Source: Petaurus breviceps papuanus (taxonomy: Eukaryota; Chordata; Mammalia; Diprotodontia; Petauridae). Taken from it: DNA of 64,000 nt. Made by a program: the position numbers and the translations under genes. This document shows, piece after piece, positions 48,331 to 58,461 of the stretch (the first letter of the stretch is position 1; the number at the start of each line of letters is the position of its first letter). A model generated the notes under the pieces. It was not told the DNA's origin, searched no databases, and saw only the letters and a program-made list of their open reading frames with translations. The DNA lies in the NCBI GenBank assembly GCA_028583685.1, contig JAMXIF010001253.1, positions 28,282,158 to 28,346,157 on the forward strand. The letters run 5' to 3'.

Positions 48331-49094
48331 TTGTTGTTATTTTTCATTTTATAGCATGGACCCAGGTTGAGTTAATATTTTATGTTCTGAGGCACCAAAT
48401 TAAGGTATTACTTAAATTGACAAATGTTCGGTTTCACCAATAAAAATGTAAAATGGAGTTGTATTCAGTTAAATTCTTAAGTGGCATTTTCTGTTATATA
48501 TAGTAGTATTTGTATTTGAGATATGTTTTTATAATATTTATATTAATGCAATAGAGTGGCATATTGAATTTTAAAAATAAGACTTTAATTTTGGGCTCAC
48601 AAATGGAATGTAATTACAGTTTATTTAGTTTAATTTTCAACTAGGGTAAAGTTATACCAGATTTCTGTCCTATGTAACTCCTGTGGAATTGCAGATAAAG
48701 AAGCAATTAGTAATAATAGCCATTGGCAAAATTATGACTTTTGAGTTTTACTTTAGCTTTCAAAACTTCCTCATTTTTCAAGGTATCCTTAATCCTCTGT
48801 TGATTTCTGCTAAATATGTTAATTACAAAATAATCAGATTTCATCTCATCTACAAAACAGAAATTATTTATAGGAAGGCTGGTTTAGATCACTTTGGTTT
48901 GCACAGCTCAGTAAGGTCAGCCAGTGAACACCAGCAGAAGTATCTGGGAGTGAGTAAGACTTTGGTTTACTGCAGGCTCCTGATTGACTCCTTTTACTCT
49001 GTGTCCAGTGTCCCTGCCTGGTAAGGTAACTCAAAGAAAATAGACATATTAATCGCGAGGGCTCTTTCACAATACCAAGGTGCCTAATCTGGTA

Positions 49095-50010
49095 ACTGAA
49101 GGGATGGTGGTACCCTCTAAAGTGAAAAGGAAGTTTGAAAGAGGGCTGGGTATCAGGGCTTGTGGTGGGGGAGAAATAATAGTCTCTGTTTTGCATGTGT
49201 TGAAATGTACAATAGGCAGTTGGTTATATAGGATTGGGAACTTAGAGAAAGACTTAGGCCAGATGTTAAGATCTAAGTATTATCTGCTCATAAACAATGA
49301 TTAACTCATGGGAGCTGCTCAAGTCATGATGTGAGTGAATGTAGGGAGTGGTGCCACGAGGTAGACCCATAATCAGTGACATGGATGATCAGTCAGCAAA
49401 GGAGACTGAGAAGGGAGAAATCAGACAGTTAAAATCAAGAGAGGAAAGTGTGTCCAGGAAGAGGTGGTAAATAGCCTTAAATATTCTGGAGAAATCAAGA
49501 AGGATGAAGATGGTAAAAAGTTCATTAAATTTGACAAGAGAGGGATCATTGCTAACTTTGTAGAGATCAGTTTCATTTGAATGATAAGATCAGAAGCCAG
49601 GTTGCAGAGAGTATAGAAGAGGAAGGGAAAACTCTGAGAATAAATAGCTTTTTTCAAAGATTTTCACTGGGGAAGGAAGGAGAAAGATGAGATAGTATCT
49701 GACAGGGCTGTTGGGATAGAGTGTGGGTTTTTTTTTTTTTTTCTCTTTTTGGAGGGGGGAAGGTAGGGCAATTGGGATTAAGTGACTTGCCCAAGGTCAC
49801 ACGGCTAGTTTTTTGTGATAAGTGTCTGAGGCCGAATTTGAACTAGGGTCCTCCTGAATCCAGGGCCGGTGCTCTATTCACTGTGCCACCTAGCCTCCCT
49901 AAGAGTGTGGGTTTTTTTAGAATGGGGGAAACTTGGGTGTGCTTGTATGTAGCAGGGTAGGAATGAATAGATAAGGAAAGACTGAAGGTTGTAGAGAGGA
50001 CAATAGGAAC
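49095..50010 (-). mobile_element. L2 LINE fragment, antisense, split by a SINE
   Basis: AGGCAGTTGGTTATATAGGA, ATTAACTCATGGGAGCTGCT, GAAATCAAGAAGGATGAAGA, GATCAGAAGCCAGGTTGCAG and, after the SINE, GGGGGAAACTTGGGTGTGCT follow L2 antisense order. Confidence 0.8.
49734..49900 (-). mobile_element. tRNA-derived SINE (WSINE-type)
   Basis: Antisense copy inside the L2 fragment; AGAGTGTGGGTTTTTT lies on both sides (from 49718 and from 49902). Confidence 0.92.
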
Positions 50011-50528
50011 AATTTGATGGAACATTCTAGGCAGAATGTGAGTTTAATAAGTAAACAGTACAAAGTTTCTGTGTTTCATCCAAATCTTGTTAATAGTGAC
50101 TTTGTTTCAGAATACATTGTTTCAGAAGGGTTTTCTGTGCTCTTCTGTTTTTTTATGACAAATGTAAGTGTAGGAAGGGGTTTACTCATCTTTGTTTTCT
50201 CCATAGTACCTAACACAATCTATTTGAAAGTTTTTGAATGATTAGATTAAGTATAAGATTATAATATATTTTATAAATGATATTTTTACAAGCTTCTTTA
50301 TTAGACTTAGCATTAACAGGCAGATTCCCTTTTATAATACAAGCAAATTTTACAGAAAACCTCAACTTCTTGCAAAACTTCAATGAGTATAACCTTTTAA
50401 AAAGCATGTCACATTTTATTAAGACTAACAGGTTTTCTGATTGTACACATGGCTTACCTAAAGGTTAATGTATTAAATATGTTGACTTTTAAACATGGAT
50501 ACTTAACATAAATTTTTTTAATTCACAG

Positions 50529-50595
50529 GATTTATTGCATCCACAACGAACAAAATACTCTTAGGGTTGTTAGCTGTAGCAAAAGCGCTATTGAG
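50529..50595 (+). other. MTMR2: Candidate alternative (poison) exon of MTMR2 between exons 2 and 3
   Basis: A T-rich tract ending AATTCACAG precedes GATTTATTGC, and GAG followed by GTATTA could serve as a donor. The enclosed 67 bp is not a multiple of three. Joined to exon 2 in phase 0 it adds 11 residues (DLLHPQRTKYS) and then TAG at 50562-50564. Human and mouse MTMR2 are known to have alternative 5' exons with stop codons, whose inclusion leads to a shorter isoform starting at a downstream methionine (Met73 in human). Position and reading properties fit, but I cannot align this to a known exon, and the donor is only moderate. Confidence 0.45.
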
Positions 50596-51332
50596 GTATT
50601 AATTAAAATGGAATATTACCCACATTACTGTTTTTTTCTGGTTAAGCTAGAGTGATATAAAAAGAAGTCTTATACAGATAGATTATAACAGATGTATTTC
50701 TGAAAAGTCAGGTAAATCAAATCATAGTAAATTGAATTATATTTTTCCCATTGTCATATTATAAGTCCTAAGAAAGTAAAGTGAAGATTACTGCTCAAAG
50801 CAAATTACTTATCAGTTTTAAGAATTTGTACTTTAGGCTTTCCTACAATTTTGTTCCAGTATACATGCCCTCATTCTGTCCCTCAAAGTATATAATTCTT
50901 TTTACATCTTACTCTTTACACATATTAATAGGAATTTAAACCTTGTATGAATTGCATAAACTTCACTTATTTTCCTTTCTTGGATATGTCTACATAAAAT
51001 CAGACTTTTTAAAAGCTTTGTAAAAAGATGTTGTTTTCTTTTAAAAAACAAACAAAAAACTTGGTCCTTGGTCTTAATTGCAGTGTGCTTCCAAAATGCT
51101 TGTCCTTAATAAAGTGATAAATTAAAATCAGTTAACTAAACATTATTTTTTGTTAATGTATAAGGTCTTTGGATAGAATTCAGAATTGAAAATGGAAATG
51201 GAAGGTTTTCCTTCCTTTCCTCCTTCACCCTAGATAGTTTGCTTGATCTCACAAATGAGAGATTTGATAAATAGTGAAACACTTTGGGTTTTGTTCTTAA
51301 CCATCTGTGCCTGTTTTAAAATCCTTAATAAA

Positions 51333-51371
51333 ATTCAGCTAGGCAGGGTGCTCTTCAAAAGATGTGTTATA
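51333..51371 (+). repeat. 39-bp segment duplicated at 56957-56995 (copy A)
   Basis: ATTCAGCTAGGCAGGGTGCT followed by CTTCAAAAGATGTGTTATA. The same 39 bp occurs at 56957-56995 in the same orientation with one difference (CAGGG/CATGG). The flanks of the two copies are unrelated. Confidence 0.9.
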
Positions 51372-51879
51372 TTTTGCATATTTTCTCTAGAAAGTGAAGG
51401 CCAGATTAAACTGGATCATTTCTTTGAATACATGTTAATGAATATGATAGAAGCATGTTCTAAAGAATCAATATGTAAATCTAGTTAGAAATTTCAGCAT
51501 TATTCAGAGGTTTTTAGGTTTTGAAGAAAAAGAAAAGACAATTTTTGTCTTTCCAACTCTGAATATGATGAAATTGCTGAATGTTCATTTATTGCTTCAA
51601 ATCTTTTTAACATCCAAGTTTCCATTTTATATTATTTATACTAATGGAAGTAAATGTAGTAGCAAGTCTGATTCTAAAACTGTTCAAGTTGAATAGGTTT
51701 AGTTTATAATTTTTTATTCTTTAAAAAAATTTTTTTAGGACTCCAGCGCTAGAATACAGATTCAGAATAGAGAAAAGAAAAAAAAATATCTAAACTTAAA
51801 TATTGGAACTTAAATACAAAGTAAGAAAAGGAAAAAAAAAACATGTCATGTGCATAAAAGAATGAGAGGATTCAAAATA

Positions 51880-53199
51880 TGTAATAATAAGTTTTCATTT
51901 CAAGAAAGCCTATATGATAAATACTACATGTTGCATTGAGAGCTGTCCTTCTTTGCTTCCTTTTAAGTTTTCTTTTGTCTGGTGTGCACTTTTTACTTTA
52001 TTCTTTCTTCACCCTTCCTCTCTCCCCCTCCCCTGCTTACAATTAAGTGCAGATATATTAACTATATTAATAGATATATACCTACACAGATATATATGCA
52101 CACACATATGTATACATACATGTATAAACATATACTTTCCCTAACAAATTCTACTTCTGATCTTTGTTTTTATATTTGTACATGACTCATGTTTCCTGTC
52201 CCTTCTGACTCCTCTGCTTCTACCCACTACCTTGCCCTCCTATTATTTAGCCTATCCCCCCTCCAAGTGTCCCTCTACTATCCTCCCATTCCCATAAATC
52301 TAAACACCCTTCTATGTGTAACCTATAGTTTAGCCCCCTATAACCTATTCCCTCACCCTCTCCTCTAGAGATCCCTCCCTTATCCTCCCATTCCCATTTA
52401 TCTAAGTACCCCGGCATACCCTCTTTTAACCTATTACCTTACCCTTACTTCTAGCTCCCTTGTCCTCTCCCTCCTCCCTATCCCCTTAACTATTTTATTT
52501 CTTCTGAATTTAGAAGACTTATACTTTTCTAGATATATATATATATATTGTTCCCTCTTGAACCCATTGCTGATGAAAGTAGGTTACCAGAATTACCAGC
52601 CCTCCTTCCCCCACCTAATTCCTCTGTATCAATTTTTCTTCATGCACTTCATTTGTATAAAATAGTTAATCTTTTTAGCTGTTACTAAATGGTTTTACTT
52701 TTTAAAGTCATATCATACTCAGGTCTACCTCAATCTTTATTATGAGCTACCCAATTGCTAATGACAATCTTAGACATATATTCATTTTACATATATATGA
52801 AAAGTAAATGTTCTGTCCTTATTGAATCCCTTGTAATCAGTCTTTGGGATGTACCTTATGTTTCTCTTGGCTCTTGTATGTCAAATCTGTTAAGTTCAGG
52901 TCTTTTTTTTTTTCTAACAAAGTCTTGAAAGTCTGACAGTTGATCAGATATCCATTTTTTTTTCATTCAGGATCATACTTAATTTTGCTGGGTTTGTTTT
53001 CTACTGGAGCCCCAGTTCTTTTGTTCTTCGATATATAGTGTTCCAAGATCTGTGGTCCTTTAGTATCTCCACTGCTGGGACTTATGTAATTCTAATTGTG
53101 GCATCATCATATTTAAATTGATATTTTTTGTTGCTTTTAATATTTTATTCTTGAACTGGGTGTTTTGGAGTTTGACTATATTCCTATGAGTTTTCATCA
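51880..53199 (-). mobile_element. Old HAL1 (half-L1), 3' part: 3' UTR and ORF1 C-terminus
   Basis: A CT-rich, AT-rich 3' UTR like that of the young HAL1 (51.9-52.85 kb) is followed directly by ORF1 C-terminal sequence (52.87-53.20 kb) when read on the minus strand, with no ORF2 between. The ORF1 part aligns with 55.0-55.32 kb (e.g. TTTTGCTGGGT, GTTCCAAGATCTGTGGTCCT). It is more diverged than the young copy. The element continues after three later insertions up to about 57.32 kb. The 3' limit near 51.88 kb is approximate. Confidence 0.65.
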
Positions 53200-53201
53200 T
53201 A

Positions 53202-53829
53202 CCGTGTTTCCCCGATAATAAGACCTATCCCGAAAATAAGCCTTCCCCTTACTGTGTAAGATTCCTCTAATATAAGCCCTCCCCCGAAAATAAGCCCTAT
53301 TGAGATTGCTACTGTAGTGAAGGTGATCCCCTGTGCTACGCTACATTACCGTACCCTCTGTATGCACCATCCCCCCTCCGTGAAACGCACGCTGTGCTCC
53401 GAGCTGCATCCAATCAGAGCTGCAGCAGTGAGCGCGTCGTCCTGTTCTTTTTGCTTGCTGGCGCCATTGAGAGCAGTGTCGCAGAGGCAGGACAACATAA
53501 AAACCTGGTATGTAAGTGGGAGTGAGGGGGCATGATGGAGGAAAAAAGAACTCAGGGGGCATGATGGAGTGAAAAGAAGGACTGATGGTCATAATTTTAT
53601 TATTCTGTCTGTTTTGACCCCCAGACATGAGTACAAAAAGGAAGAGCTATACTGTTGAGTATAAGAAAGCAATTGTAGAGGAGTCACATGGCAAGAATCT
53701 TGCAGTTTTCTGTAAAGAAAAACTTTTGGATCTTCGAATAAATAAGCCCTCCCCTGAAAATAAGCCCTCTGGTGTTTTTCTGTCCAAAAAAAATTAATAA
53801 GACAGTGTCTTATTATTGGGAAAACATGG
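53202..53829 (+). mobile_element. pogo-like (Tc1/mariner) DNA transposon, internally deleted
   Basis: The element sits between TA dinucleotides (53200-53201 and 53830-53831) inside the old HAL1 ORF1. Terminal inverted repeats are 23 bp (5' CCGTGTTTCCCCGATAATAA...; 3' reverse CCATGTTTTCCCAATAATAA...) with 20/23 identity, all three differences being transitions. Sub-terminal copies of CGAAAATAAGCCCT repeat inward from both ends. From 53627 a frame reads MSTKRKSYTVEYKKAIVEES and HGKNLAVFCKEKLLDLR, resembling the Brinker-type DNA-binding domain of pogo-like transposases, and then jumps into the 3' subterminal repeats; the DDE catalytic part is missing. CAG lies just before that ATG and GTATGTAAGT lies upstream at about 53509, suggesting a 5' intron. 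Many CpGs remain, so it is probably young. Confidence 0.85.
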
Positions 53830-53831
53830 TA

Positions 53832-53955
53832 GGATCTTTTTCAAGGGGTGTTTGATGGATTTTTTTTTCTATTTCTACTTTCTCCCTTTTTTCTAATGCT
53901 TGAGGACAATTTTCTTTAATTATTTCTTGTATTATTGTATCAAGAGTCTTTTTTT
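53832..53955 (-). mobile_element. Old HAL1, ORF1 segment between insertions
   Basis: GGATCTTTTTCAAGGGGTGT continues the ORF1 interrupted by the DNA transposon and aligns with 55.33-55.4 kb of the young copy. It ends in AAGAGTCTTTTTTT (53942-53955), the left target-site copy of the young HAL1. Confidence 0.75.
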
Positions 53956-54198
53956 TTAATGCTTTATTAACTTCTGATTTACATCATTCGTTTCTGCCAG
54001 ATTTTGAGTTACAAATTTTCTCCCCGTTTTTCCCCTACCCACCACCCCAAAATAGCAGTCCCACAGGATATCCCCTCCTGCAATCTGCTCTCTCCCATAT
54101 TTTCTCCCATACCCCTTTCGACTTTTCCAGTGGATCTCTATGCCTCACTGCCTGTATATCTTATTTCCCAATTACATGTAAGATGGTATTAATAATAG

Positions 54199-54201
<3 letters not shown>

Positions 54202-54242
<41 letters not shown>
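54202..54242. repeat. (CA)n microsatellite in the young HAL1 3' UTR
   Basis: About 20 uninterrupted CA units followed by TATATA. The corresponding place in the 3.2-kb copy is a short TA run, so the array expanded in this copy. Confidence 0.95.
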
Positions 54243-54251
<9 letters not shown>

Positions 54252-54974
54252 TTGATTTTAAAACTTTCAATTCCAGATTCATTCCCTTCCTTCCATCACC
54301 CACCCTTACTGGGAAGACAAGCAGTTCATTATAGGTTGTACATGTGTGGCTAATGCAAAACAATACCATAGTAGATATATTGTAAAACACTGACTATATT
54401 TCCCTCCCTCCTATCCCACCTCCCACTTATTCTATTCTCTACTTTGAACCCGTTCCCTTTCAAAAGTGGGTGCTTCCAGCTTCCCTCCCCCCGAAACTGC
54501 CCTCCCTCCTATCATCCCCCCTCTCATCCCCTTCTGCCCCTATTCTCCCGGAGGGTGAGATACCCTATTTAGTGTGTATTTCACTCCCTCTTCAAGCCAA
54601 ATTCAATGGGAATAAGATTGACTCATTCCCTTTTGCCTTCCTATTCTTCCCCTCCATTGTAACCATTTTCCCTTGCCTCTTCTATATGAGATAGTTTAAC
54701 CCAATCTGTCTCTCCCCATCTCCTCTCATTATATTCCTCTCACCTCTTAAATTTCACCTTTTAAGTATCATTCCTTCCTGTTAAATTGGTCCTGTGCCCT
54801 CTATCTATGTATACCTGTAAACATATATACACACATTCACATATGTATTCATATGCCCATATACCCTCATATATAGACACATATATATTTCTAATCCCTT
54901 CAACTACTGAGAAAAGTTTCATAACTTACAATTATTGTTTTTCCATGTAGGAATCCTTTTCCCTGTTTACCTTC

Positions 54975-56048
54975 TCATGCTTCTCTTGCTTCTTGTATCT
55001 GAATGTCAAATTTTCTGTTCAACTCTGTTTTTTTCAGCAAGAATGCTTGAAAGTCCTCTATTCCAATGAATGACCATATTTTCCCCTGAAACATGATACT
55101 CAGTTTTGCTGGGTAGGTGACTCTTGGTTTTAATCCCAGATCCTTTGCTCTCCGGAATATCATATTCCAAGCCCTTCGATCCCTCAGTGTAGAAGCTGCC
55201 AGATCCTGGGTTATCCTGATTGTGTTTCCACAATATTCAAATTGTTTCTTCCTGGCTGCTTGTAATATTCTCTCCTTAATCTGGGAATTCTGGAACCTGG
55301 CTATAATATTCCTAGGAGTTTTCTTTTTGGGATCTTTTTCAGGAGGTGATCGGTGGATTCTTTCAACCTCTATTTTGCCCTCTGGTACTAAAACATCAGG
55401 GCAGTTTTCTTTGAGAATTTCCTGGAGGATGATTTCTAGGTTCTTACTTTGGTCATGGCTTTCAGGTAGTCCAATAATTTTTAAAGTATCTCTCCTGGAT
55501 CTATTTTCCAGGTGAGTGGTTTTTCCCATGAGATATTTCACATTGCCTTCTATTCTTTCATTTGTTTGGATCTGTTTAACAGCATCTTGATTTCTCATAA
55601 AGTCATTAGCTTCCATTTGCTCCAGTCTAATTCTGAAGCAATGATTCTCCTCATTGAGCTTTTGAGATTCTTTTTCCATCTGTCAAATTCGGCTTTTTAA
55701 GGCTTTCTTCTCCTCATTGCCTTTTTGAGCCTCCTTTGCCATTTGAGTCAGTCTGTTTTTTAAGGTATTATTTTCCTCAATCAGGCTGTTGACTCTCATT
55801 TCATAATTTTCTTGCATTGTTATCATTTCTCTTCCCAATTTTTCCTCCACTTCTCTTTTCTGCTTCTTAAGGTCCTCTATGGCTTGTAACCAGCCTGTAT
55901 TTTCCTTTGAAGCTTTTGGTGCAGGAGTTCTGACTTCACTGTTTTCCTCCTGTTCCATGCTTTGCTCCTTTTTGTCCCTAAAATAGGAGTGTATTGTTGG
56001 GATCTTCTGTCTGCTTTGTTTCCTTTGTCTGCTCATTTTGCCACTCAA
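54975..56048 (-). pseudogene. L1-type ORF1 of the young HAL1, one in-frame stop
   Basis: The frame starts MSGKMSRQRKQSRQKIPTIH at 56048 and runs 357 codons to EAREA and a stop at 54975, interrupted only by one TGA at 55683-55685. The N-terminal half is a heptad-rich coiled coil (about residues 50-200, e.g. EDLKKQKREVEEKLGREM). The middle contains the RNA-recognition-motif signature of L1 ORF1 (DTLKIIGLPES, then EVERIHRSPPEKDPKKKTPR), and the C-terminal domain follows (LAASTLRDRRAWN, KLSIMFQGKIW). It would be an RNA-binding chaperone. The near-intact frame points to a recent insertion. Confidence 0.88.
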
Positions 56049-56664
56049 TTACTTGACTTTTGGGCTTTTTGCCACAGTAGGATTCTGCCACCAGACAGAG
56101 GAGCTTTCGTCCCAACGCTTGGGTTTTCTCAGCTGCCGGAGGTATTAGATGGGTGCCTTCTCTGAGGTCCCCACACTCTCTGGCAAGCTGGACACACACC
56201 CCAGGACCTCCACTCTAGACTGCAATCCAGATCCAAGCAGGTTAAAGCAAGAGTGATTACCCTTCAGACTGGTGCTTGGTCCCCCTACACTCTGCAAGCC
56301 AGGAGCTGAAGCCACCACATGGCGCTGGCTGGCTGTGCTGGAGTCTGGAGGCTTTTCGCCCTGGGGGTAAAAGCCATGCACTCCCACTTACTGGTCCCAA
56401 AGTCCATACTGCACTGACCTCTCACTTTGTCCTTTGCATCTATGTGTTGATAAATCTGGAAACAGCCACAGCTGCTGCTGATCTGGAGTCCCTCTGGCCA
56501 TTGGCTGGTCAGGCCCGCCCTGGGGCTAAAGCCTCAGTGAGGGGCTGGGCTGGGCTCCCAGAGGACTGTGCTGGATTCCTGCCAGCCTTCTGGGCTGTCC
56601 TCAGCGGGAGGTTAGCTTCTCTGTGTCATTTTGTGGGTTTTGCAACTCTCAAGAGTCTTTTTTT

Positions 56665-56732
56665 GATCATAACTTTCAGGTAGTCTGATTATTCTTATGT
56701 TTTCTCTTCTTAATCTGTTCTCCAGATCAGTT
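56665..56732 (-). mobile_element. Old HAL1, ORF1 segment between young HAL1 and SINE
   Basis: GATCATAACTTTCAGGTAGT, CTGATTATTCTTATG and CTGTTCTCCAG align with 55.45-55.51 kb of the young copy (CATGGCTTTCAGGTAGTCC). Confidence 0.75.
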
Positions 56733-56903
56733 TTTTTTTTTTGCTTGTGTTTTTTTGGAGGGGGGAAGGCAGGGCAGTTGGGGTTCAGTGACTTGCCCAA
56801 GGTCACATGGCCAGTAAGTGTTAAGTGTCTGAGGCTGGATTTAAACTCAGGTCCTCTTGACTCCAGGGCTGGTGCTTTATTCACTGTGCCACCTAGCTGC
56901 CCC
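56733..56903 (-). mobile_element. tRNA-derived SINE (WSINE-type) in the old HAL1
   Basis: Antisense copy with full head CCACCTAGCTGCCCC; the duplication is short (CAGTT around 56728 and 56904). Confidence 0.88.
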
Positions 56904-57320
56904 CAGTTGTTTTTCTTATAAGACATTTCACTTTCTCTTCTATTTTTTCATTCTTTATTCAGCTAGGCATGGTGCTCTTCAAAAGATGTGTTATAACTTT
57001 GTTGGCTTCTCCTTGTCCATTTCTTAATTTTCAAGGTGTCATTTTCTTCCTTAGCATTCTGGATCTCCTTTTCTAATTGGTTGAATTTCTTTTCATAATC
57101 GTTTTTTTGGATTCTCCTTTTTTCCTTAATTTTTCTTCCCTTCCTCATTTGATTTTTAAAGTCTTTTTTTAAGTTTTTCTATGAATTCTTTTTGGGCAGG
57201 TAACCATTTGACACTACTCTTTGGGGTAGAAGAGAGTATTTTGCTTCATTATACTCCTCTGAAGATGAACTCCCCAGTCTTCTCTATTCCCATCTGTGGT
57301 TGGATTCTTTCTCCTTTGCG
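56904..57320 (-). mobile_element. Old HAL1, ORF1 N-terminal part
   Basis: On the minus strand this gives a coiled-coil-like frame (KKFNQLEKEIQNAKEENDTL) typical of L1 ORF1 near 57.08 kb, and further toward 57.3 kb a broken N-terminal stretch. It is interrupted at 56957-56995 by a 39-bp segment foreign to ORF1. Confidence 0.65.
56957..56995 (+). repeat. 39-bp segment duplicated from/at 51333-51371 (copy B)
   Basis: ATTCAGCTAGGCATGGTGCT followed by CTTCAAAAGATGTGTTATA lies within the old HAL1 ORF1 but does not match ORF1; 38 of 39 bases equal copy A. Confidence 0.9.
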
Positions 57321-57424
57321 TGTGCATTTTTTTTAATAGTAATAGCTTAATTTTTGTAATCACCTCATAGTTTATTGACTGATTAATTGATTCAGAGCTG
57401 TTATTTAATCTGGAGGGAACTCCA

Positions 57425-57655
57425 AGTATAGAAATCCCTTCATTAATGCAAATAGGAAGCTTGTCTATACTTTATAGTTTTACAGAGTCTTGGAATAAGA
57501 GAGCCTTCTTGGCATAATGTATATGCCAAGGTTAGTTTTGGAGACAGTAAATCCATGTGCAAGTCATTTAACTTCTCAGTACCCTCAGAAGACTCTCTAA
57601 AACTATAAAAGCAAACAGGCTTCCTATTTACATTAATGAGAGGATTTTCTTTCCT
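57425..57655. repeat. Inverted pair of old SINE fragments (hairpin-capable)
   Basis: Left arm 57439-57488 (TCATTAATGCAAATAGGAAG ... TATAGTTTTACAGAG) and right arm 57592-57641 (CTCTCTAAAACTATAAAAGC ... TATTTACATTAATGA) are reverse complements at roughly 80-85% identity by eye, about 100 bp apart. The right arm follows MIR3-like text (TGCAAGTCATTTAACTTCTC), so two oppositely oriented old SINEs are likely. Confidence 0.7.
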
Positions 57656-58461
57656 ATCCACTATATCGCACTTCTTAGGATATAGTGGACTTGCTATGAC
57701 ATTTGAATGATGGATTTGACCATGGAGATAGCTCTGTTAAATGATTTACTACGTAGAGACTCATCAAACAAGATGCCAAACAGGGCAATGTGCATTGTTT
57801 ATTTTGTTGATACATGTTTTGTTTTGTATTACATTGCTTTCTCTCTTCTTCCATGTTAACAAAGAAAAATAGTCAAACAGGAAACCATTTCAAAGACTGC
57901 ATCTGACAATGAATGCAATATTCCATGTCTGTGGTTTACCACCTGAAACCTACAGGAGAGAAATATATATCACTCTCTGTCTACTGGAATTAGTTAGTGT
58001 TATTAAAGTTCTCTAAATGTTACTGTTCGTTAGTGATGTACAAATTCTGGGAACCCAGAACACTGAAAAGTCTTGCTATGCCAGAGTCATGTGAACTATA
58101 TTGCTCAAACCACCAAGGAAAAACAAAAGTGCATGAAAAGCCTGTTCTGATGATACTATGGCCATATCTAGGTACTGCATCTAGTCCACAGGCTGGGCCT
58201 AGGATTGAGTAGGAGCAAATTGGATTGGATCATTTTTAGGAAGTAGTTCTGTATTTTCAAAGATTCACAACTATTCGCAGCCACAAAAACCTGCCTATTT
58301 AACTTTTATGTTCTCATAGAGTTGCTGTGGGTCTGAGAATGATGAAAATCCATGATCTCAGATAAATTAATTTAAAGTATAAATTATCCATAGAGCAATG
58401 GGAAAAATGTGTTGAACATAATAAATAGGTTTCATTATGTCACCAGGGATAGCTCACATCA

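Larger units (their letters stand above)
53956..56650 (-). mobile_element. Young HAL1 (half-L1): 5' UTR, ORF1, 3' UTR, no ORF2
   Basis: The 2.7-kb element is enclosed by AAGAGTCTTTTTTT (53942-53955 and 56651-56664). Minus-strand order: GC-rich 5' UTR (56650-56049), ORF1 (56048-54975, listed separately), then about 1.0 kb of 3' UTR ending with the poly(A) signal AATAAA and an A-run at the left end. No ORF2 endonuclease or reverse transcriptase exists between ORF1 and the 3' UTR. This is the HAL1 architecture, thought to rely on a full L1 for its reverse transcriptase. Both ends look complete, so it appears to be full length rather than 5'-truncated. Confidence 0.85.

Noticed and set aside
48683-49024. 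113-residue + strand ORF in intron 2
   Set aside because: No family resemblance, no splice-site support, and its end runs into antisense L2.
51735-51800. Possible exon after TTTTTTTAG at about 51739
   Set aside because: An acceptor-like site is present but no donor or coding frame follows; the downstream text is A-rich and leads into the HAL1 3' UTR.
55117-55515. 132-residue + strand ORF
   Set aside because: It is the antisense shadow of the HAL1 ORF1 C-terminal region.
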